DNA of 64,000 bases from Nonomuraea sp. NEAU-A123. GTDB lineage: Bacteria > Actinomycetota > Actinomycetes > Streptosporangiales > Streptosporangiaceae. The stretch's first letter is position 1. The number at the start of each line of letters is the position of its first letter. This document shows, one piece after another, positions 1 through 8,091 of the stretch. A program made the position numbers and the translations under genes. The stretch covers positions 1 through 64,000 of the forward strand of contig NZ_JAHFZZ010000038.1 of the NCBI RefSeq assembly GCF_018603905.1, read 5' to 3'. The notes below the pieces were generated by a model. That model worked only from the letters and a program-made list of their open reading frames with translations. It made no database searches and was not told the origin of the DNA.

Positions 1-276
1 GAGGAGATCTTCGGGCCGGTGCTGTCGGTGCTGACCTTCCGCACCCCGGCCGAGGCCGTCGAGAAGGCCAACAACACGCCGTACGGGCTGTCGGCGGGGG
101 TGTGGACGGAGAAGGGGTCGCGCATCCTGTGGATGGCCGACAAGCTCAGGGCCGGCGTGGTCTGGGCCAACACGTTCAACCGGTTCGACCCGACCGCCCC
201 GTTCGGCGGGTACAAGGAGTCCGGGTACGGCCGCGAAGGCGGCCTCCTCGGGTTGGAGGCCTACCTTGATGTGTGA
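1..276 (+). CDS. Aldehyde dehydrogenase, C-terminal part (gene starts before the window)
   Basis: The open frame enters the window at base 1 and ends at a TGA at 274-276, giving the last 91 residues of an NAD(P)-dependent aldehyde dehydrogenase. The visible part begins EEIFGPVLSV, the conserved segment after the catalytic cysteine, and contains the NNTPYGLSAGVW and PFGGYKESGYGREGG motifs near the ALDH C terminus. The catalytic Cys and general-base Glu lie upstream, outside the window, so substrate cannot be judged. It is followed 179 bp later by a half-size ALDH relative on the same strand, so the two are probably one operon. Confidence 0.93.
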   Translation, partial: EEIFGPVLSVLTFRTPAEAVEKANNTPYGLSAGVWTEKGSRILWMADKLRAGVVWANTFNRFDPTAPFGGYKESGYGREGGLLGLEAYLDV

Positions 277-455
277 GCACCGCCGTTCCCGCCGGGGTGA
301 ACGCCGGGAGCAGGCCACTCGGGGCCACGCCTTCGCCCGCGCGGGCCGGCCCGTACGCACTGGCTGGTACGCCCACCGCTGCGGCGTGAGCCGGTGCGGT
401 CAGGTCTTCGCGCCGGTCCAACTGTCGGAGGAGACCATGTGGAGGGGGCGCGGCG

Positions 456-1301
456 ATGAGTAGGTTGGCCGTTCGCAAGACCTACAAGCTGTACATCGGC
501 GGGGCGTTCCCGCGCTCCGAGAGCGGGAGGTCCTACGCCGTGACCTCGCCCAAGGGCGACTTCCTCGCCAACGCGTCGCGGGCCTCGCGCAAGGACGTCC
601 GTGACGCCGTGGTGGCGGCACGCAAGGCGTTCCCCGGCTGGTCGGGCGCCACGGCCTACAACCGGGGCCAGATCCTCTACCGGATCGCCGAGATGCTGGA
701 GGGCCGCCGCGCGCAGTTCGCCGAGGAACTGGGCGGCGGCAAGAAGGCGGCGCTGGAGGCCGTGGACGCCACGGTCGACCGGCTGGTCTGGTACGCGGGC
801 TGGTCCGACAAGATCGCCTCCGTGCACGGCACGGCCAACCCGGTCGCCGGCCCGTACTTCAACCTCTCCTCACCGGAGCCCACGGGGGTCGTCGCGGTCG
901 TCGCGCCCGAGGACCCGCTGATGGGGCTGATCTCAGTGGTCGCGCCGGTGATCGTCACGGGCAACACCTGCGTGGTGATCGCCGCCGAGAGGACACCGCT
1001 GCCGTCGATCACGCTGGCGGAGGTGCTGGCCACCTCGGACCTGCCGGGCGGCGTCGTCAACGTCCTCACGGGTCACCAGCGGGAGCTCGCGCCCTGGCTG
1101 GCGGCCCACATGGACGTCAACGGCCTGGACCTGACCGGTGTGTCCGACGCCGACCTGGCGCTGACCTGCGAGCAGGCGGCGGCGGAGAACCTCAAGCGGG
1201 TCCTGCGCCCGTCGGACGAGGACTGGCGGGCGGCGCCGGCTCTCACCCGCATGACGCGGTTCCTGGAGACCAAGACGGTCTGGCACCCGATGGGAGCCTG
1301 A
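456..1301 (+). CDS. Half-size aldehyde dehydrogenase-like protein lacking the catalytic domain
   Basis: A 281-residue protein starting at ATG 456 behind a strong GGAGGGGG ribosome site at 441-448. It aligns with the N-terminal substrate/NAD-binding half of ALDH: YIGGAFPRSESGR near residue 15, the AFPGWS segment near 60, and a proline-associated segment at about 140-190. It stops before the region that carries the catalytic Cys and Glu, whereas a full ALDH has about 480-500 residues. It therefore cannot be a normal dehydrogenase on its own. The gene has no frameshift and ends cleanly. A full-length ALDH gene lies directly upstream, so a structural or regulatory partner role is likely, but that is inference. 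Confidence 0.8.
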   Translation: MSRLAVRKTYKLYIGGAFPRSESGRSYAVTSPKGDFLANASRASRKDVRDAVVAARKAFPGWSGATAYNRGQILYRIAEMLEGRRAQFAEELGGGKKAALEAVDATVDRLVWYAGWSDKIASVHGTANPVAGPYFNLSSPEPTGVVAVVAPEDPLMGLISVVAPVIVTGNTCVVIAAERTPLPSITLAEVLATSDLPGGVVNVLTGHQRELAPWLAAHMDVNGLDLTGVSDADLALTCEQAAAENLKRVLRPSDEDWRAAPALTRMTRFLETKTVWHPMGA

Positions 1302-1304
1302 CCG

Positions 1305-2621
1305 TCAGGCCGGTGGGATGTTGGCGTTGAGCCGGAACAGGTTGCCGGCATCCCACACGGCCTTCAGCGCCGCGAGCCGCCGGTAGTCGTCCGGGTCGTA
1401 GGCCAGGCGCACCTGGTCGGGCGTGGTGTTCTCGCCGTACAGGAAGTTCAGGCTGCGGCCTCCGGTGGCCCACGGCGACAGCGCCTCGCGGACCTGCTGG
1501 TGGAGCGGGCGCACCTCGCCGGGGTCGCCGCCCGGCGCGAGCCGGGAGAGGACACCGACCTGGTATTCGGCGTCGGAGTTGACCACGGGCCCGAGGCCCG
1601 GCTTGGCCAGCGCGCCACCCATGTGCCTGATCTCCAGAATGGCGCGCTCGGCCGCCAGCAGCGCGTCCACGGCCCGCGCGGGGAGCTCGCGCAGCAGCGA
1701 GTGGGTGGCGTAGTAGGCCATCGGCTCGGCCGGGTCGTTGTGGATGCTGCCCGACTCGGTGTAGGGCAGCTCCTTCACCGAGTCCACGAGCCGGGGGCCG
1801 ATCGCGCGCAGCGGCTCCAGCAGGCGCTCGCCCTCCTGCGGACCGCCGGTGTACGCGATCCGCACGTGGGCGACGCGGCGCCCGCGGAACACCTCGGGCA
1901 CCTGCGGGGCATCGGGGAACGGGATCACCGCGACGGACGAGGTCATCTCCTCGGGCAGCCCCTGTGTCCACTCGGCCCAGCCCTTCACCACGCCGGTGGC
2001 GAGATCGAAGAACAGGCCGCCCCCGTACAGTCCGGCCACCGGGACCAGTCCGATCTCCAGCGCCGTGACCACCCCGAAGTTGCCCCGCCCGCCGAGCAGC
2101 GCCCAGAACAGGTCCGGCTCCGTCGCGGCCGTCACCTCCCTGAACTCGCCGTCGGCGGTGACCACCTCGACGGCGCGTACCTGGTCGACGGCGTACCCGT
2201 AGCGGCGCGCCATGAGCCCCAGCCCGCCGCCGAGCGTGTACGACACTGCGCCGACGGACGGGGCCGAGCCGGACAGCGGGGCCAGCCCGTGGCGGGCCGC
2301 CTCCTCGATGACCCGCTCCCAGCGCACCCCGGCCTCGATCCGAGCCGTCGCCGCCTCGGGGTCGATCCGCACGCCGGTCATCCTGCGCGTGCTGATGAGC
2401 AGGCCGCCGTCGGCCGCGATCGGCATGCCGTGCCCGGTGGCCTGTACGGCCACGGGCAGCCCTTTCGCCGCCGCGTGGGCCACGGCCGCGCGCACGTCGG
2501 CGGCGTCCGTCACGCCGACGATCACGTCCGGCCGGTGGCGGGCGAGTGCCTGGAAACCGGCGCGTTCGCTGTCATATCCCTCATCACCCGGTCGGAACAC
2601 CGGGCCCTTCACCATGTCCAT
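1305..2621 (-). CDS. FAD-dependent oxidase/dehydrogenase with BBE C-terminal domain
   Basis: A 438-residue flavoprotein of the PCMH/FAD_binding_4 plus BBE family (berberine-bridge-like). The N-terminal half shows the FAD-binding segment with GHGMPIAADGGLLIST and the GAVSYTLGGGLG loop; the C terminus ends FRLNANIPPA, the family's usual tail. ATG at 2621 is chosen because homology starts there; the frame runs open further upstream over the LysR promoter. No signal peptide is visible, so it is probably cytosolic. The gene is divergent from a LysR regulator 70 bp away, which is the likely controller. The substrate, perhaps a sugar, alcohol or secondary metabolite, cannot be read from sequence. 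Confidence 0.9.
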   Translation of the reverse strand: MDMVKGPVFRPGDEGYDSERAGFQALARHRPDVIVGVTDAADVRAAVAHAAAKGLPVAVQATGHGMPIAADGGLLISTRRMTGVRIDPEAATARIEAGVRWERVIEEAARHGLAPLSGSAPSVGAVSYTLGGGLGLMARRYGYAVDQVRAVEVVTADGEFREVTAATEPDLFWALLGGRGNFGVVTALEIGLVPVAGLYGGGLFFDLATGVVKGWAEWTQGLPEEMTSSVAVIPFPDAPQVPEVFRGRRVAHVRIAYTGGPQEGERLLEPLRAIGPRLVDSVKELPYTESGSIHNDPAEPMAYYATHSLLRELPARAVDALLAAERAILEIRHMGGALAKPGLGPVVNSDAEYQVGVLSRLAPGGDPGEVRPLHQQVREALSPWATGGRSLNFLYGENTTPDQVRLAYDPDDYRRLAALKAVWDAGNLFRLNANIPPA

Positions 2622-2627
2622 GGTTCC

Positions 2628-2656
2628 AGCCTGTGTGCGTCTCATCCAGAAGTCAA
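2628..2656 (-). promoter_or_regulatory. Candidate sigma-70-type promoter of the FAD oxidase gene
   Basis: On the minus strand TTGACT (2656-2651) is followed after 17 bp by CAGGCT (2633-2628). The transcript would begin at or just before the ATG at 2621, implying a leaderless or near-leaderless mRNA. An 8-bp palindrome AGCATGCT (2679-2686) lies just upstream of the divergent lysR start. This is a pattern match only. Confidence 0.4.
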
Positions 2657-2691
2657 AGATATGGATTGTCTGGCTGCTAGCATGCTTGCTT

Positions 2692-3582
2692 ATGGAGCTT
2701 CGGCAGCTTGAATACTTCGTGGCCGTGACCGAGGAGTCCGGCTTCACCCGGGCCGCAGCCCGGCTCCATGTGGCCCAGCCCGGGGTGAGCGCGCAGATCC
2801 GGCAACTGGAGCGGGAGCTGGGCCAGCCGCTGTTCGACCGCTCCGCGCGGCAGGTGCGCCTCACCGAGGTCGGCAAGGCCGTGCTGCCCTACGCGCGGGC
2901 CGCGCTCGCGGCGGTCGCCGCCACCCGGCTGGTCGTCGACGAGATCACCGGGCTGCTGCGCGGGCACGTCGTGATGGGCGCCGTCTCCGCGCCCTCCGTG
3001 CTCGACCTGCCCGGGCTGCTGGCCGAGTTCCACGAGCGGCATCCGGCCGTGGAGATCTCGCTCCGGGAGACCGACCCCGAGAGCCTGATCGAGGCGGTGC
3101 GGGCGGGACGGATGGACCTCGGGCTCATGGGCATCGGATCGAGCGTGCCGGCGGGGCTCGACGCGCAGGTGGTGCTCGACCAGGCGCTGGTGGCCGCCGT
3201 CGGCCTCGGCCACGACCTGGTGGGGGAGCCCGCCATCACGCTGTCCGAGCTGGCGGACCGGGCGCTGATCTGCCTGCCGCACGGCACCGGTCTGCGGGCC
3301 GCCCTCGACGAGGCGTGCGCCGCCGCCGGGGTCACGGCACACGTCGCCTTCGAGGCCAGTGAGCCGTACGTGCTGGGGCAACTCGCGGCCAAGGGGCTCG
3401 GCCTGGCCGTGCTGCCCGAGTCGGCGGTCGCCGCCGCGCGCGACGAACTGCACGTACTGGAGATCACCGAGCCGGGCATGCGCGGCCGGATGGCGCTCGT
3501 CTGGCGGTCCACGGGGTCGTCGGGCCCCGCCGCGCGGGCGTTCATCGACCACGCTCGCCGTCGGCTGCCCGACTTCGACTGA
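2692..3582 (+). CDS. LysR family transcriptional regulator
   Basis: A 296-residue LysR-type regulator starting at ATG 2692 (MELRQLEYFVAV). The winged helix-turn-helix occupies about residues 1-60, with the typical FTRAAARLHVAQPGVSAQIR recognition region, and a type-2 periplasmic-binding-like effector domain follows from about 90 to 290. It is divergent from the FAD oxidase gene, the usual arrangement in which a LysR protein controls its neighbour and itself. Its end lies 13 bp from the end of the convergent amidase gene. The frame is open upstream, but only the 2692 start gives a normal LysR N terminus. Confidence 0.93.
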   Translation: MELRQLEYFVAVTEESGFTRAAARLHVAQPGVSAQIRQLERELGQPLFDRSARQVRLTEVGKAVLPYARAALAAVAATRLVVDEITGLLRGHVVMGAVSAPSVLDLPGLLAEFHERHPAVEISLRETDPESLIEAVRAGRMDLGLMGIGSSVPAGLDAQVVLDQALVAAVGLGHDLVGEPAITLSELADRALICLPHGTGLRAALDEACAAAGVTAHVAFEASEPYVLGQLAAKGLGLAVLPESAVAAARDELHVLEITEPGMRGRMALVWRSTGSSGPAARAFIDHARRRLPDFD

Positions 3583-3595
3583 GCGTCGGGCACAG

Positions 3596-5038
3596 TCAGT
3601 TCGAGTAGCCCCGTGGGCGGACCGGTGGGTGTGCGGCCGAGAGCTGGGCGGCCAGGCCAAGCAGTTGCGGTTCGCCGCCGGGTGGGGCGATGAGCTGGAC
3701 GCCGATCGGCAGGCCGCTGGAGTGCGTGGCGATGGGGACGGTGAGCGCGGGCCAGCCGCACATGTTCCAGGCGCCCGTGGCGGGTGCGTACCTGATGTTG
3801 GCCAGCAGGTTGCGCGCGAAGCCGCGATCGCCCCAGCGGTCGGCCTTCGGCGGGATCGCGGCCAGCGTCGGCGTGATCAGCACGTCGGCGTCGCCGAACC
3901 ACTGGTCGGCACCATAGCCGTGCCAGCGGGCACGGCCCCGCTCGCCGTCCAGCCTGAGCGCCTGGAGCACACGGCCCGCGCGGGCGAGCCCGCGGGTGCG
4001 GCGTTCCAGGCGACTCCGGTCGAGGTCGGCGGCCGCTCTCGACGCACGGGTCAGCCAGGTGGCGATCGTGGCGGGGCCCAGCGCGGCCGGCAGGCGGCGG
4101 TCGTGCTCGACGATCGTGTGCCCGGCGACCCTGAGCGTCTCGGCCGCCGCGCGCACCGCCGCCTGGAACTCCCGGTCCATCGGCAGGCCGACCGGCAGTG
4201 GCTGCGGAGCGTAGGCCACACGCAGGTCGAAGGGCTCCGGGCTGTCGGGCGGCGGCTGGGCGGCCCACACCTCGTCGTCGTCGGCCCAGACCGAGCGGAG
4301 CAGGGACGGCCGGGGCTCCACCCGCGTGCCGCCCCGCCACGCCTCAGCCAGGCCCTGGTCGGCGGCCAGGATGGAGAGCATCAGCGCCAGGTCCGGCACG
4401 TTCCTGGCCAGCGGGCCGTTCTCAGTGAGGCCGCCCCAATCCTCCGTCGGCGGAGGGACGAGGCCCGTGCCCGGTTTGATGGCGAACACCCCGCAGCACG
4501 CGCCAGGGATGCGCAGCGAGCCCATCCCGTCGTTGCCCAGCGCCACCGGCACCATCCCGGCCGACACCGCCGCGGCGCTGCCCGCCGACGAGCCGCCGGC
4601 CGTACGGGCGAGGTTCCAGGGGTTGCGTACGATGCCGTAGGCGCTGTCACCGAAGGCGACCAGGCCCAGCTCGGGCAGGTTGGTCAGCCCGATGATCACC
4701 GCGCCGGCCGCCCGCAGCCGGCCGACCGTCTCGTGGTCCTTGGGCGCGGGCGTGTCCGCCGTCACGGCGGATCCGCCGCGCGTGGCCTCGCCCGCGACCT
4801 CCAGATTGTCCTTCACCGCCACGGGCACGCCGGCGAGCGGCAACTCCGCGAGGTCGCGGCGCTGCTGCAGGGCCCGCGCCTCGTCCACGGCCCGCTCCCT
4901 GACCAGGCGGAACGCCCCGACTCCCGGATCGCGCTCGGCGATCGCGTGAAGATGCTCCTCGACGACGGCCGCGGCCGTCACCTCACCTTGACGTACGGCT
5001 GTCGCTATCTCGATGGCGGACCTGCCTGCCCACAACAT
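3596..5038 (-). CDS. Amidase signature family hydrolase
   Basis: A 480-residue amidase-signature enzyme that hydrolyses carboxamide bonds. The Ser-cisSer-Lys triad is visible: Lys76 in VAVKDN, the cis-Ser in GGSSAGSAAAVSAG at about 148-161, and the nucleophilic Ser175 in GMGSLRIPG. Length and layout resemble GatA/AtzE-type amidases, but there is no gatB or gatC next door, so a tRNA amidotransferase role is unlikely. No signal peptide is visible. It stands alone between the convergent lysR gene and the slipin operon, and its natural substrate is unknown. Confidence 0.9.
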   Translation of the reverse strand: MLWAGRSAIEIATAVRQGEVTAAAVVEEHLHAIAERDPGVGAFRLVRERAVDEARALQQRRDLAELPLAGVPVAVKDNLEVAGEATRGGSAVTADTPAPKDHETVGRLRAAGAVIIGLTNLPELGLVAFGDSAYGIVRNPWNLARTAGGSSAGSAAAVSAGMVPVALGNDGMGSLRIPGACCGVFAIKPGTGLVPPPTEDWGGLTENGPLARNVPDLALMLSILAADQGLAEAWRGGTRVEPRPSLLRSVWADDDEVWAAQPPPDSPEPFDLRVAYAPQPLPVGLPMDREFQAAVRAAAETLRVAGHTIVEHDRRLPAALGPATIATWLTRASRAAADLDRSRLERRTRGLARAGRVLQALRLDGERGRARWHGYGADQWFGDADVLITPTLAAIPPKADRWGDRGFARNLLANIRYAPATGAWNMCGWPALTVPIATHSSGLPIGVQLIAPPGGEPQLLGLAAQLSAAHPPVRPRGYSN

Positions 5039-5057
5039 GCCTAAAGTGTGCGGGTTT

Positions 5058-5219
5058 TCACTCTTCCTTGCGAGGCTCCCGGCCCGCCTGCTTCAGCGCG
5101 AGCCGCAACGCGTACTCGATCTGCGCGTTGACGCTGCGGAGATCGTCGGCCGCCCACTTGGCGATCGCGTCGTAGACGGCCGGGTCGAGGCGCAGCAGGA
5201 GCTTCTTACGCTCAGGCAT
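5058..5219 (-). CDS. Small ribbon-helix-helix-like protein coupled to the slipin gene
   Basis: A 53-residue protein starting MPERKKLLLRLDPAVYDAI. The LLLRLDPAVYDAIAKWAADD stretch followed by a helical NAQIEYALRLAL segment matches the pattern of ribbon-helix-helix (Arc/CopG-like) DNA-binding proteins. Its ATG at 5219 lies inside the end of the slipin gene (ATGCCTGA, 8-bp overlap), so translation is probably coupled. It may be the operator-binding partner for the palindrome at 6055-6080, but that is inference. The gene is easily missed because of its size. Confidence 0.75.
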   Translation of the reverse strand: MPERKKLLLRLDPAVYDAIAKWAADDLRSVNAQIEYALRLALKQAGREPRKEE

Positions 5220-6042
5220 ACAGGCTGCCGGTGTTCACCACCGGCTGGATCGCCCGGTCACCGCAGAGGACGACCAGGAGGTTGGAGACCATCTGCGCCT
5301 TGCGCTCCTCGTCCAGCTCGACCACCCCCTCGGCGGCCAGCCGGTCGAGCGCGAGGTGAACCATGCCCACCGCGCCCTCGACGATCCGGGTGCGGGCGGC
5401 CACGACCTGCCCGGCCTGCTGGCGGACCAGCATGGCCTGGGCGATCTCCGGGGCGTACGCGAGGTGCGTGATGCGGGCCTCCAGGACCTCGATCCCGGCC
5501 AGCTCGGTGCGGTCGCGCAGCTCGGCGGTGAGCTCGGTGGCCACCTCCGCACCGTCGCGCAGGCTCGTGCGCCCGGGGTCGTGCGAGTCGTACGGGTGGG
5601 TGGTGGCCAGGTGGCGCACCGCGGCCTCCGACTGGATCGCGATGTAGTTCTCATAGTCGTCCACCGAGAACTTGGCCTTGGCCGCGTCGCTCACCTTGTA
5701 GACGACCACCGCGGCGATCTCGACCGGGTTGCCGTCGGCGTCGTTGACCTTGAGCTTGGCCGTCTCGAAGTTGCGAACCCTGAGCGTGACCTTGCTCTTG
5801 TTGCTGAACGGCAGCACCCACGTGAAGCCCGCCTCCTCGACCGTGCCGATGTAGCGGCCGAAGAACTGCACCACCTTCGCCTCGTTGGGGTTGACCACGG
5901 TGAACCCGCTGGCGGCCAGCACGAAGACGACGACCCAGGCGGGGCCCAGAACCGTCGGCGACACCACGGCCGCGATCGCGGCGAGCACCAGCAGGACGAG
6001 CAGGACGAGGAAACCGTTCAGGCGGAAAGCGCGTCTTTCCAT
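5212..6042 (-). CDS. SPFH (stomatin/prohibitin/flotillin) domain membrane protein
   Basis: A 276-residue membrane-anchored SPFH protein. Two hydrophobic segments at about residues 10-29 and 32-48 precede the SPFH/Band 7 domain, which includes VVNPNEAKVVQFFGRYIGTV near 50-70 and the GIEVLEARITHLAYAPEIAQAML segment near 185-205, a strongly conserved end of this domain. Such proteins form cytoplasmic-face membrane microdomain scaffolds. The ATG at 6042 follows TAGGAG with 5-bp spacing. The gene is coupled by an 8-bp overlap to the small RHH-like gene and divergent from the PLP enzyme across a palindrome. Confidence 0.92.
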   Translation of the reverse strand: MERRAFRLNGFLVLLVLLVLAAIAAVVSPTVLGPAWVVVFVLAASGFTVVNPNEAKVVQFFGRYIGTVEEAGFTWVLPFSNKSKVTLRVRNFETAKLKVNDADGNPVEIAAVVVYKVSDAAKAKFSVDDYENYIAIQSEAAVRHLATTHPYDSHDPGRTSLRDGAEVATELTAELRDRTELAGIEVLEARITHLAYAPEIAQAMLVRQQAGQVVAARTRIVEGAVGMVHLALDRLAAEGVVELDEERKAQMVSNLLVVLCGDRAIQPVVNTGSLYA

Positions 6043-6054
6043 TCCGACTCCTAG

Positions 6055-6080
6055 CTATCGAAGTGATATCACGATGATAG
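6055..6080. promoter_or_regulatory. Palindromic operator between the slipin and PLP-enzyme genes
   Basis: A 26-bp interrupted dyad: the outer arms CTATC and GATAG and the perfect inner palindrome GTGATATCAC (6063-6072) are symmetric about one centre. It sits between two divergent starts at 6042 and 6101 (or 6074), and overlaps any promoter for either gene. It is probably bound by a dimeric regulator such as the RHH-like protein or a GntR-type protein; the ligand is unknown. Confidence 0.6.
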
Positions 6081-6100
6081 CGCGTTTAGGCTTGGGCGGC

Positions 6101-7276
6101 GTGAACGGACCATCTCTCGCCTCGGGCCAGCGTTCCCTGGGCGATCCCTCGATCACGTATCCGCTGTGGCCGCCGCTGACCCGTGGCTGCCCGACGACGA
6201 GCACCGCCTCGCTGGCCTACCCGGTCGAGGTCGACTACGACTACGCGCGGGTCGGCGCGAGCCTGTTCGAGCAGGAGCCGGGCCCCGACCTCGCCCGCTG
6301 GTCACCGCTGCTGCCGCCGCTGCACGCGCCCACGCTGGGCGAGGGCGGCACGCCGCTGATCCCGCTGGAAGGCGTGTACGTCAAGGATGAGTCGCGCAAT
6401 CCCACCTGGTCGCACAAGGACCGGCTCAACCGGATCACGGTCAGCGCGGCGCTGGGTGCGGGGGCGCCCGGCGTGGTGGTGGCCTCGTCGGGCAACCACG
6501 GCGCCTCGGCCGCCGCGTACGCCGCCCGCGCCGGCCTGCCCGCGATCGTGCTCGCCTCGGCCGACGCGCCGCCCGCCGTCCACTCGTTCGTCCGGTCGTA
6601 CGGGGCCAAGGTGCTGGCCGTGCCGGTCGAGGCGCGCTGGCCGCTGATGCGCGAGATCGTGGACCGGCTCGGCTACCACCCGGTCAGCAACCTGACCGTC
6701 ACCCACACCGGGCACCCGTTCGGGCCCGAGGGCTACAAGACGATCGCTTACGAGCTGTTCCTGCAGCTCGGCGGGGTGCCCGCGGCGGTGTTCGCGCCGA
6801 CGGGCTACGCGGAGCTGCTCTATGGCGTGTGGAAGGGATTCACCGAGCTGCGCCGGCTGGGGCTGGCGGGCACGACGCCGCGCATGTTCTCCTGCGAGGC
6901 CATCGCGGGCGGTCCCATCGCCCGGGCCGTCGCCACGGGCGCGCCGGCCGCGATCGTCTCGCTCCAGCACACCGAGGCGTACAGCATCGGCTGCTCCGTG
7001 GGCGGGCACCGGGGCGTACGGGTGGTGCGCGACAGCGGCGGCGAGGCGCTGCTGGTCACCGATGACGAGATGCGGGCGGCGCAGCGGGCGCTCGCGGCTC
7101 GGGGGCTGTGGCAGGAGGTGTCGGGGGCCGCGGGGCTGGCGGCCTATCGCAGGCTGGGGCGGGACTTTGACGGGCCGGTGGTCTGCATTGCCACATCCAG
7201 CGGGTTCAAGGATGTGGGGGTGGGGGTGGAGACGGTCGAGGTGCTGACGAACCCGACGGTGGACGACGTGTTGTGA
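6101..7276 (+). CDS. Threonine synthase-like PLP-dependent enzyme
   Basis: A fold-type II PLP enzyme of about 391 residues resembling threonine synthase and cysteate synthase. The PLP lysine is in NPTWSHKDRLN, the phosphate-contact loop in ASSGNHGASAAAYAARAG, and a late SGFKDVG segment closes the domain. The substrate and exact reaction cannot be decided. The GTG at 6101 is preferred because an in-frame ATG at 6074 lies inside the palindromic operator; the 6074 start would add nine residues (MIARLGLGG). It is divergent from the slipin operon and no threonine-pathway genes (thrB, hom) are nearby. Confidence 0.82.
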   Translation: MNGPSLASGQRSLGDPSITYPLWPPLTRGCPTTSTASLAYPVEVDYDYARVGASLFEQEPGPDLARWSPLLPPLHAPTLGEGGTPLIPLEGVYVKDESRNPTWSHKDRLNRITVSAALGAGAPGVVVASSGNHGASAAAYAARAGLPAIVLASADAPPAVHSFVRSYGAKVLAVPVEARWPLMREIVDRLGYHPVSNLTVTHTGHPFGPEGYKTIAYELFLQLGGVPAAVFAPTGYAELLYGVWKGFTELRRLGLAGTTPRMFSCEAIAGGPIARAVATGAPAAIVSLQHTEAYSIGCSVGGHRGVRVVRDSGGEALLVTDDEMRAAQRALAARGLWQEVSGAAGLAAYRRLGRDFDGPVVCIATSSGFKDVGVGVETVEVLTNPTVDDVL

Positions 7277-7346
7277 GGTCGGGTGTGGTGCTGCGCGGTG
7301 ACGTGCTCTGAGGCGGCGTCTGTGGGCCGGGTCGGCGCGTGTGGGG

Positions 7347-8045
7347 TCACGCCTTCAGCCACACGCGGAGCGGGCCGATCGGGGTGAAGCCGTGCCGGGA
7401 CGCGGGGGCCGGGTCGGTCTCGTAGCCGACCAGCGGGCGGCCGGGGAACAGCTCGGCCGCCAGCGCCACCGTGCCCGACCAGGCGGCGTCCAGGTCGCAG
7501 CCGGAGGCGAACACGTTCGACACACCTACGACACCGCCGCTCGTGTTGAGCGCGGCCCCGCACACGATGTCGCCGCCGATCCGGCCCGCCAGCATGGTGG
7601 CCGCACGCAGCAACGGCGGCCGGAACAGGTTGGTGTTCTGCCCGGGGAAGCAGGCGCGCTCCCAGTCACGGAGCGTGCCGGGGTCGCGGACCACCTCCCA
7701 GTCGATGACGTCACCGGTTGCCGCGGTGGCGATGGCCGCGCCGGTCTTCGCGGGGGCGGGGCGGTGGATCCACTCGGCCTCGAACAGCAGGTCCCACCCG
7801 GGCGGCCGGATCGCGGCGAAACTGTCCTTGACGGAGGCGCTCTCCTTGCCCGCGACCCCGTCCAGCAGGTCGGCCCACGTCGCGTCCGGGGTGAGGGTGA
7901 TGGCGTCGGGGTAGTAGGGCGGGGTGACGCCGGGGTGGGTCCAGCTCAGCGCGCCGAAGGTGCCGGGCGATCCGTGCGAGCGGCATACCGCGTCACACCA
8001 CTCGGCGTTGTTACGCACCGCCTCAAGCAGCCGATCATCGGTCAT
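7347..8045 (-). CDS. Uncharacterised protein with a GNAT-like C-terminal half
   Basis: A 232-residue soluble protein. The C-terminal half (about residues 130-232), with GGVVGVSNVF, a helix with LAAELFPGRPLVGYE and ending HGFTPIGPLRVWLKA, has the rhythm of a GNAT acetyltransferase fold, but the acetyl-CoA pyrophosphate loop (R/Q-x-x-G-x-G/A) is not clear. The ATG at 8045 is preferred to the one at 8057 because a GGAG site lies 6 bp before it. It is convergent with the PLP enzyme gene and just downstream of hrpB on the same strand. I do not recognise a specific function. Confidence 0.7.
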   Translation of the reverse strand: MTDDRLLEAVRNNAEWCDAVCRSHGSPGTFGALSWTHPGVTPPYYPDAITLTPDATWADLLDGVAGKESASVKDSFAAIRPPGWDLLFEAEWIHRPAPAKTGAAIATAATGDVIDWEVVRDPGTLRDWERACFPGQNTNLFRPPLLRAATMLAGRIGGDIVCGAALNTSGGVVGVSNVFASGCDLDAAWSGTVALAAELFPGRPLVGYETDPAPASRHGFTPIGPLRVWLKA

Positions 8046-8091
8046 CTCGCACTCCATCTCACCCGGCTCGCCCGTCGTTCGGGGGCGTGGG

